A DNA stretch of 7,524 nucleotides from Mailhella sp. GTDB taxonomy: Bacteria; Desulfobacterota; Desulfovibrionia; Desulfovibrionales; Desulfovibrionaceae. The notes below the pieces were generated by a model that was not told where the DNA came from, ran no database searches, and saw nothing but the letters and a program-made list of their open reading frames with translations. Of this stretch, positions 1-5,413 are shown in pieces (positions within the stretch are counted from its first letter, which is position 1; every line of letters begins with the position of its first letter). The position numbers and the translations under genes are program-made. The stretch covers positions 1 to 7,524 of the forward strand of contig JAFWYI010000135.1 of the NCBI GenBank assembly GCA_017522745.1, read 5' to 3'.

Positions 1-2
1 CC

Positions 3-1382
3 GGCAAGAGCAATGAACTCGTCGACGGCGTTCTCGCCGCCTACAAGGAAGCCGCCGCCAAGGCCGACTTCGTGCTTTGCGAAGGCACCGACTTCGAAGG
101 CAAGAGCGCCACTTTCGAAAGCGCTCTCAACGCCTGCCTCGTATCCAACATGGGCACCCCTGTCATGCTCGCCGTCAATGGTGAAGGCTGCTCTGCCGCT
201 GAAGTCATCGCCACCGTGGTGACCTATCAGTGCCAGATGAAAGAACAGGCCGTGGAAGTCCTCGGCGTTTTCCTCACCGGCATGGCTGAAGAAGACGTGA
301 AGGCCGTGGCCGCCCACTTCGCCTTCCCCGTGAGCGGCAAGGCCGAAGACTTTGCCGGCATCCTCGATGCCTGCGAAGGTCACATCACTCCCCGCCTCTT
401 CGAATTCGGCCTCATCGAACAGGCCCAGAAGCACATGATGCGTATCGTGCTTCCCGAAGGCGAAGAAGACCGTCTCATCAACGCCGCTGCCATCCTCATC
501 CAGCGCAAGGTGGCCCACATCATCCTCCTCGGCAACGAAGAGAAGATCAAGGCTCGCGCCGCTGAACTGGGCGTGAACGTGGATGGTGCCGAGATCATCA
601 ACCCCACCACCGCCGCTGACTACGAAGAATTCTCCGCCACCTACGCCGAACTGCGCGCCAAGAAGGGCGTGACCATCGAACAGGCTCGCGAAAAGATGGC
701 CGACAACACCTACTACGGCACCATGATGATCTACAAGGAAAAGGCTGACGGTATGGTTTCCGGCGCTGTGAACACCACCGCCCACACCGTGCGCCCCGCC
801 CTTGAATTCATCAAGACCAAGCCCAGCGCCTCCATCGTGTCCAGCGCCTTCTTCGTCTGTCTCAAGGACCGTGTGAACACCTACGGTGACTGCGCTGTGA
901 ACCTTGACCCCGATGCCGAACAGCTCGCCACCATCGCCGTGACCACCGCTGAAACCGCTCAGGCCTTCGGTCTGGAAGCTCGCGTGGCCATGCTCTCCTA
1001 CTCCACCGGCAACTCCGGCAAGGGCCCCAGCGTGGACAAGGTGAAGGAAGCTACCCGCATCGCCAAGGAAAAGGCTCCGGAAATGCTCATCACCGGTCCC
1101 ATCCAGTACGACGCCTCCGTGGACGCCGCCACCGCCAAGACCAAGCTCCCCGGCGACCCCGTTGCCGGCCGCGCTTCCGTGTTCATCGTGCCCGACATCA
1201 ACACCGGCAACAACCTTTACAAGGCCGTGCAGCGTCATGCCAATGCCATCGCCATCGGCCCCGTCCTGCAGGGTCTGCGTAAGCCCGTGAACGACCTTTC
1301 TCGTGGCTGCACCGTGCCGGACATCGTCAACACCGTCGCTATCACCGCAATCCAGGCTCAGGCCGAAAAGGGACTCAACTAA
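3..1382 (+). CDS. pta: Phosphate acetyltransferase, C-terminal part (5' end outside window)
   Basis: Transfers acetyl between CoA and phosphate (acetyl-CoA + Pi <-> acetyl phosphate + CoA) in the cytoplasm, paired with the acetate kinase that follows. The frame is open from base 3, with 459 residues visible; the ATG at 72 is internal because the frame and the homology (KADFVLCEG, like E. coli DAEVVLVEG) continue upstream. Visible residues 1 to about 127 are the end of a P-loop/CobQ-like N-terminal domain. From ITPRLFEFGL (about residue 128) to the end is a full PTA_PTB catalytic domain: RIVLPEGEEDR, VSGAVNTTAHTVRP, YGDCAVNLDPDAEQLA, VAMLSYSTGNSG, PVAGRASVFIVPDINTGN and GPVLQGLRKPVNDLSRG all match the family closely. 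Compared with E. coli Pta (714 residues), about 170 residues between these two parts, including the DRTGG domain, are absent. Codon use is strongly biased, suggesting high expression. The function is secure; the domain loss rests on alignment from memory. Confidence 0.96.
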   Translation, partial: GKSNELVDGVLAAYKEAAAKADFVLCEGTDFEGKSATFESALNACLVSNMGTPVMLAVNGEGCSAAEVIATVVTYQCQMKEQAVEVLGVFLTGMAEEDVKAVAAHFAFPVSGKAEDFAGILDACEGHITPRLFEFGLIEQAQKHMMRIVLPEGEEDRLINAAAILIQRKVAHIILLGNEEKIKARAAELGVNVDGAEIINPTTAADYEEFSATYAELRAKKGVTIEQAREKMADNTYYGTMMIYKEKADGMVSGAVNTTAHTVRPALEFIKTKPSASIVSSAFFVCLKDRVNTYGDCAVNLDPDAEQLATIAVTTAETAQAFGLEARVAMLSYSTGNSGKGPSVDKVKEATRIAKEKAPEMLITGPIQYDASVDAATAKTKLPGDPVAGRASVFIVPDINTGNNLYKAVQRHANAIAIGPVLQGLRKPVNDLSRGCTVPDIVNTVAITAIQAQAEKGLN

Positions 1383-2599
1383 TGGAAAAGATCCTCGTCA
1401 TCAACGGCGGCTCCTCCTCCTTCAAGTATCAGGTGCTGGAAAAGGGCACCGAACGCCGCCTCTGCCAGGGCCTCGTCGAACGTATCGGCGCCGCTGACAG
1501 CCTTCTCACCCATAAGCGTTTCGATGAAAACGGCAACGAAGAAAAGTTCGTGTACCCCGGCAACTACCACAACCATGCCGCCGGCATGGACAAGGTCGCC
1601 GAAGTCCTCATGAACGCTGAACTCGGCGGCGTCATCGCCGACCGTTCTGAGATCGTCGTCATCGGCCATCGCGTGCTCCTCGGCGGTCCCCTCGGCAACA
1701 GCATCGTGACCGAAGAAGTCAAGCAGGTCATCCGCGACTACATCCCCCTCGGCCCGCTGCACAACCCTGCCAACCTCACCGGCATCGAAGCCATGGAAAA
1801 GATCTTCCCCGGCGTGCCGAACGTGGCTGTGTTCGATACCGGCTTCCACTCCACCATGCCTGATTATGCGTACACCTACGCTCTGCCCAAGGCTCTGACC
1901 GAAAAGTACGGCCTGCGCTGCTACGGCTTCCACGGCTCCTCTCACAGCTTCGTGTCCAAGGCCGCCGCTGCCCTCCTCGGCAAGCAGCCTTCCGAAGTGA
2001 ACGTGATCGTGTGCCACCTCGGCAACGGCAGCTCCATCTCCTGCGTGCGCGGCGGCAAGTGCGTGGACACCTCCATGGGCACCACTCCCCTTCAGGGCGT
2101 GGTCATGGGTACCCGCTGCGGCGACATCGACCCCGCCCTCGTGCCCTTCCTCATGAAGAACGAAGGCCTCACCCCCGATGAGATCGACACCATCATGAAC
2201 AAGAAGTCCGGCTACCTCGGCCTCTGCGGCCACAGCGACAGCCGTGACATCGAAGCCGGCATGTCCGCTGGCGACGCCGACTGCAAGCTCACCTACGAAG
2301 TGCAGTGCTACTCTGTGAAGAAGTACATCGGCGCCTACATGGCCGTCCTCGGCCACGTGGACTGCATCGCCTTCGCTGGCGGTATCGGCGAAAACGCCGT
2401 GGGTGTGCGCGCTCACATCCTCGAAGGTCTCGAAGAATTCGGCATCAAGATCAATCCCGAACTCAACAAGATCCGCAGCTCTCAGCACCGCTACATCTCC
2501 ACCGAAGACAGCCGCGTGAAGGTGGCCGTCATCCCCACCGACGAAGAACTGGAAATCTGCCGCATCTCCGTCGCCATGGTGGAAGCCGCTTCCAAGTAA
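1382..2599 (+). CDS. ackA: Acetate kinase
   Basis: Makes ATP and acetate from acetyl phosphate and ADP, or the reverse, completing the Pta-AckA pathway. The protein has 405 residues, the usual family length, in the ASKHA fold. Seen: LVINGGSSSFKYQ (N8, start of the phosphate-binding strand), GHRV (R97), PLHNPAN (H127), FDTGFHSTMP (D152), YGFHGSSH (H184), CHLGNGSS, GTRCGDIDPA (R245), FAGGIGEN and IPTDEE (E388). These match the known catalytic residues R91, H123, D148, H180, R241 and E384 of the Methanosarcina enzyme. The usual GHRVVHGGE reads GHRVLLGGP here. The ATG shares its A with the pta stop (TAATG), so translational coupling is likely; an AAGG about ten bases upstream lies inside pta. Every lysine codon I read is AAG, which fits a highly expressed gene. 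A strong terminator follows. Confidence 0.98.
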   Translation: MEKILVINGGSSSFKYQVLEKGTERRLCQGLVERIGAADSLLTHKRFDENGNEEKFVYPGNYHNHAAGMDKVAEVLMNAELGGVIADRSEIVVIGHRVLLGGPLGNSIVTEEVKQVIRDYIPLGPLHNPANLTGIEAMEKIFPGVPNVAVFDTGFHSTMPDYAYTYALPKALTEKYGLRCYGFHGSSHSFVSKAAAALLGKQPSEVNVIVCHLGNGSSISCVRGGKCVDTSMGTTPLQGVVMGTRCGDIDPALVPFLMKNEGLTPDEIDTIMNKKSGYLGLCGHSDSRDIEAGMSAGDADCKLTYEVQCYSVKKYIGAYMAVLGHVDCIAFAGGIGENAVGVRAHILEGLEEFGIKINPELNKIRSSQHRYISTEDSRVKVAVIPTDEELEICRISVAMVEAASK

Positions 2600-2620
2600 G
2601 CGCGCTACTCCGCTGATCCC

Positions 2621-2656
2621 AAGCCCCGCTGGCTATCCATGCCGGCGGGGCTTTTT
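2621..2656 (+). terminator. Rho-independent terminator after ackA
   Basis: AAGCCCCGC (2621-2629) pairs with GCGGGGCTT (2645-2653). Inside it, after a one-base mismatch on each side, GGC (2631-2633) pairs with GCC (2641-2643) around a seven-base loop. A run of five T ends at 2656. It sits 22 bases after the ackA stop and should end the pta-ackA transcript. Confidence 0.93.
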
Positions 2657-2702
2657 CGCATTTTCAATTCACAGTTGGCCGATGTGAAATTTCCCTCATC
2701 CG

Positions 2703-2729
2703 TTGCGCTTCAACGGAGATTGCTATAAC
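2703..2729 (+). promoter_or_regulatory. Candidate promoter for dapB-nadE
   Basis: An extended -10, TGCTATAAC (hexamer TATAAC at 2724-2729), has a weak -35 TTGCGC (2703-2708) with a short 15-base spacer. The start of transcription would fall near 2736, leaving a leader of about 38 bases before dapB. An inverted repeat, CCGTTG-cgctt-CAACGG (2700-2716), overlaps the -35 and could be an operator. The upstream terminator makes a promoter in this gap necessary; the exact site is an inference. Confidence 0.5.
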
Positions 2730-2761
2730 TTGTTTTCATTGTGAAATTACCTATCCTCACT

Positions 2762-2766
2762 GGGAG
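2762..2766 (+). promoter_or_regulatory. Ribosome binding site deciding the dapB start
   Basis: GGGAG lies seven bases before the ATG at 2774. An upstream in-frame GTG at 2741 has no purine-rich site before it, and would lie within about five bases of the predicted transcript start, so the ATG is preferred. Confidence 0.75.
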
Positions 2767-2773
2767 CAGAAAT

Positions 2774-3565
2774 ATGGCACTTTCCATCATCGTCATGGGT
2801 GCGGCCGGCCGCATGGGAACGACCATTGCCCGCCTCGTCGAAGAAGCTGACGACCTCAGCCTCGGCGCAGTCCTCGAACGTCCTGAAGCTGAAGCCCGCC
2901 TTGCGGGATATGCCGCAGATGGCGTCTTTGCCTCCAGCGATCTCGGCGCTGCTCTGAAGCAGTGCCCCGGCGCCGTCGTCATCGACTTCACCGCGCCTGA
3001 AGCCTCCATCGCCAACGCCCGCGCCGCTGCCGCTGCGGGAAGCCCCATCATCATCGGCACCACTGGCTTTTCTGACGAACAGCTCGCCGAACTGGATGAA
3101 CTCGGCAAGAACGCCCTCGTCTTCCGCTCCGCCAACATGAGCGTCGGCGTCAATGTCATCATGGACATCCTCCCCAAGCTCACCGCCCTGCTTGGTGAAG
3201 CCTATGACATCGAGATGACGGAGATCCATCACAATAAGAAGAAGGACGCCCCCAGCGGCACCGCTCTTCTCCTTGCCGAACCGCTTCTCAAGGCCCGCGG
3301 TCTCTCCAATGCCGATATCAACACGAACCGTTTCGATGTGCGTGAACCTCGCAAGCATGCCGAGATCGGCATCCAGTCTCTGCGGGGCGGCGATGTCGTC
3401 GGCGTTCACACCGTCTATTACATGGGCCCCGGCGAACGTATCGAGCTGACCCATCATGCCCACTCCCGTGAGAACTTTGCCAACGGCGCCCTGCGTGCGG
3501 CCCGCTGGATCTCCGCTCAGAAGCCCGGTCGCGTCTATAACATGCAGGATGTCCTGCATAGCTGA
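2774..3565 (+). CDS. dapB: 4-hydroxy-tetrahydrodipicolinate reductase
   Basis: Reduces 4-hydroxy-tetrahydrodipicolinate to tetrahydrodipicolinate with NAD(P)H, in the diaminopimelate/lysine pathway in the cytoplasm. From the ATG at 2774 it has 263 residues (E. coli 273). The N-terminal Rossmann domain opens with VMGAAGRMG (dinucleotide-binding loop, residues 9-15), followed by VVIDFTAPEA and IIIGTTGFS (G95-G98). The C-terminal domain carries the catalytic EIHHNKKKDAPSGTA, with H152, H153 and K156 at the positions of E. coli H159, H160 and K163, then GVHTVYYMGPGERIELTHHA and a conserved NGALRAARW near the end. A GTG at 2741 would add 11 unconserved residues. It lies 23 bases upstream of nadE, probably in one transcript. 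Nothing in the protein looks damaged. Confidence 0.97.
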   Translation: MALSIIVMGAAGRMGTTIARLVEEADDLSLGAVLERPEAEARLAGYAADGVFASSDLGAALKQCPGAVVIDFTAPEASIANARAAAAAGSPIIIGTTGFSDEQLAELDELGKNALVFRSANMSVGVNVIMDILPKLTALLGEAYDIEMTEIHHNKKKDAPSGTALLLAEPLLKARGLSNADINTNRFDVREPRKHAEIGIQSLRGGDVVGVHTVYYMGPGERIELTHHAHSRENFANGALRAARWISAQKPGRVYNMQDVLHS

Positions 3566-3588
3566 TTTCAGCCCTTGCTGAGGATCCC

Positions 3589-5199
3589 ATGCACATCCTT
3601 CTCCTCCAGCCCAATCCTACGCTTGGTGACTTCAAGGGCAATGCCCGCAGACTTGCTGAACTTGCCCTGAAAGCCGCCGCCCAATCTCCGGCTGCGCCCG
3701 GAGAGCGTGCGCTCTGCATCGTTCCGGCCTATGCACTGGTCGGTGAACCCTGGGAATCTCTCAAGCGTATCGGCGGTTTCTATAACCGTTGCCGCGATGC
3801 CGCCAGAGAACTGGCGTATCTGCTGAAAGACGGCCCAGACATGCTCATCTCACTGACAGGTGCTGAGATACCTCTCTACGTTCTGCTCTCGCGCGGCGAG
3901 CTCACCTCGCTGGCACGTCAGCCCAGCGGTGTCATCCACATCCCCGGAGGAGCCTCCTTCTACCTGCCGGAGACCGACCCTGCATGGGCCAACCTTGAAG
4001 CGCAGGAGCAGCTCTCCGTGTCGCGCGCGGCTTCCGTGGATGCCGTGCTTTTCACGGCCTGCGAACACTTCCTGCCCGGCGCACAGGAAAAGCGCGAAAT
4101 GAACTGCGCCGCCATGGCTCAGCTCCGGGGACTTCCTGTCATCTATGTCCAGCAGGTCGGCGCAACGGACAGTTTCGTCTATTCTGGACAGACTTTCGTC
4201 CACGATGCCGCTGGCCAGCTCCTTGGACGTGCCGCCGCCTTCGAGGAAGCAGCTCTGGCTGTTGATATGGAAAAGAAAAACCTTTCCGTATCGCCAGTCG
4301 CCCTCGATGGTGAAGTTCTGCCGGAAGCCATCATGCCCGACCCGCAGGGCGCGGAAGTCCTGTTCCGGGCCATGGTCCTCGGTGTGCGTGACTACGTGCG
4401 GAAATGCGGGATGTCCGGCGTGCTTCTCGGACTTTCCGGCGGCATGGACTCCGCACTGGTAGCCTGTATCGCCGCAGAAGCCCTCGGCCCGGAAAACGTC
4501 CTCGGCGTTCTCATGCCTTCGCGCTGGAGTTCCGACCACAGCGTCGATGACTCGCTCCTTCTGGCCAGGAACCTCGGTATCCAGACCAAGACCGCTGTCA
4601 TCACGCCCATGATGGATGCTTTCGCCTCTGTCCTCGATCCGCTTTTCGAGGATCTCCCTGCCCCCGCAAACGACCTCACAGCCGACAACATCCAGCCTCG
4701 CATCCGTGGCGCCCTGCTCATGGCCTTTGCCAACCGTATGGGCCGCGCTGTACTCGGCACCGGCAACAAGTCGGAAAATGCCGTAGGCTACTGCACGCTG
4801 TATGGTGACACTGTGGGAGCAATCGAGCCTATCGGCGATATCTACAAGACGGAAGTCTATGACGTCGCCCGCTGGTATAACGACATGCGCGGCGCTGAGA
4901 TCATCCCGGAAAACATCATCACCAAGGCTCCTTCTGCCGAGCTGCATCCCGATCAGGTGGATGAAGACAATCTCCCCCCCTACCCTGTACTCGACAGGAT
5001 CCTCCGTGAACTGCTGGAGAATGGAGCCAACCCGGAAACGCTCGTCGTTCCCGGAGTGGCAGACAGCATCGTCCGTGAGGTGGTACGTAAACTCACCATT
5101 GCTGAATTCAAGCGGCATCAGTGCGCTCCCACTCTGAAACTCAGCACCTGTACTCTTGGTATCGACTGGCACATACCGGCTGCTGCCAAGGCTTTCTAA
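3589..5199 (+). CDS. nadE: NAD+ synthase with degenerate glutaminase domain
   Basis: Amidates nicotinic acid adenine dinucleotide to NAD with ATP, the last step of NAD synthesis. The protein has 536 residues in two domains. Residues 1 to about 225 form a nitrilase-like domain that in this family releases ammonia from glutamine; from about 255 to the end is the synthetase. The synthetase looks sound: GLSGGMDSA (ATP pyrophosphatase loop, 281-289), NIQPRIRG, GTGNKSENAVGY (390-401), YGDTVGAIEPIGDIYKTEV, PSAELHPDQ and DEDNLPPYPVLD. In the N-terminal domain, MHILLLQPNPTLGDFKGN and LPVIYVQQVGATDSFVYSG mark it as family, but the usual PELALTGYP reads PAYALVGEP (Glu to Ala at 47), and I find neither the GKxLPNYxVFDE lysine segment nor an ICEDxW cysteine motif. 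It may therefore depend on free ammonia. The start ATG follows GAGG with a five-base gap. Codon use is more mixed than in ackA, suggesting lower expression. Confidence 0.93.
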   Translation: MHILLLQPNPTLGDFKGNARRLAELALKAAAQSPAAPGERALCIVPAYALVGEPWESLKRIGGFYNRCRDAARELAYLLKDGPDMLISLTGAEIPLYVLLSRGELTSLARQPSGVIHIPGGASFYLPETDPAWANLEAQEQLSVSRAASVDAVLFTACEHFLPGAQEKREMNCAAMAQLRGLPVIYVQQVGATDSFVYSGQTFVHDAAGQLLGRAAAFEEAALAVDMEKKNLSVSPVALDGEVLPEAIMPDPQGAEVLFRAMVLGVRDYVRKCGMSGVLLGLSGGMDSALVACIAAEALGPENVLGVLMPSRWSSDHSVDDSLLLARNLGIQTKTAVITPMMDAFASVLDPLFEDLPAPANDLTADNIQPRIRGALLMAFANRMGRAVLGTGNKSENAVGYCTLYGDTVGAIEPIGDIYKTEVYDVARWYNDMRGAEIIPENIITKAPSAELHPDQVDEDNLPPYPVLDRILRELLENGANPETLVVPGVADSIVREVVRKLTIAEFKRHQCAPTLKLSTCTLGIDWHIPAAAKAF

Positions 5200-5201
5200 C
5201 G

Positions 5202-5284
5202 TAGTTATTTACGGATAAAACGTCAGCAACTGATAGTTATTTACGGATAACTACAAAAATCATCTTTTTATTTACGGATAAAGA
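5202..5284 (+). repeat. Three direct repeats, core TTATTTACGGATAA, 31-32 bases apart
   Basis: The identical 14-base core occurs at 5205-5218, 5237-5250 and 5268-5281. Copies 1 and 2 share a further TAG in front (17 identical bases). Start-to-start distances are 32 and 31, close to three DNA turns; the spacers (18 and 17 bases) are unrelated to each other. Copies 2 and 3 can fold as hairpins with a UACG loop. The array begins three bases after the nadE stop and runs into the terminator. I do not recognise the repeat. Confidence 0.9.
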
Positions 5285-5313
5285 AGAGGAGTTCTGTAAG
5301 GACTCCTCTTTTT
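5284..5313 (+). terminator. Rho-independent terminator after nadE
   Basis: AAGAGGAGT (5284-5292) pairs with ACTCCTCTT (5302-5310). The stem extends inward by a U-G and a C-G pair around a five-base loop (TGTAA), and a T run ends at 5313. It ends the dapB-nadE transcript, so the repeat array lies in the 3' untranslated region. Confidence 0.9.
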
Positions 5314-5346
5314 CTATATCTGCCAACGATTTTCATCATTTTATGC

Positions 5347-5376
5347 GTGACAGAGCTGATACCTATCGGCTATTCT
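5347..5376 (+). promoter_or_regulatory. Candidate promoter for fadD
   Basis: GTGACA (5347-5352, five of six to TTGACA) and TATTCT (5371-5376, four of six) are 18 bases apart, giving a leader of about 30 bases. The upstream terminator implies a promoter in this gap; this is the best pair I see, but it is not strong. Confidence 0.4.
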
Positions 5377-5413
5377 TTTGGCGCTCGTTATCCTTTAACC
5401 ACCCGGAACCATC

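Noticed and set aside
72..74. ATG at 72 as the true start of pta
   Set aside because: The frame is open to the window edge and the upstream residues fit the P-loop domain of Pta; there is also no ribosome binding site.
1379..2488. Minus-strand ORF of 369 residues opposite ackA
   Set aside because: Low-complexity composition (Ala, His, Val, Gly) typical of an antisense shadow; ackA is certain on the plus strand.
2741..2773. GTG start for dapB giving 11 more residues
   Set aside because: No ribosome binding site, and the added residues are not part of the family; GGGAG before the ATG at 2774 fits better.
3850..5172. Minus-strand ORF of 440 residues opposite nadE
   Set aside because: No family resemblance; the plus strand carries all NAD synthetase motifs.
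5205..5281. DnaA boxes on the minus strand (TTATCCGTA against TTATCCACA)
   Set aside because: Two mismatches fall in the important last part of the box, and no dnaA, dnaN or other origin feature is nearby.
5202..5284. CRISPR array
   Set aside because: The repeat core is only 14 bases with 17-18 base spacers and three copies, well below CRISPR sizes, and no cas gene is present.
5388..5400. A fourth, inverted copy of the repeat near the fadD start (TTATCCTTTAACC)
   Set aside because: Only the first six bases match well; about nine of fourteen overall is within chance for an A/T-rich gap.
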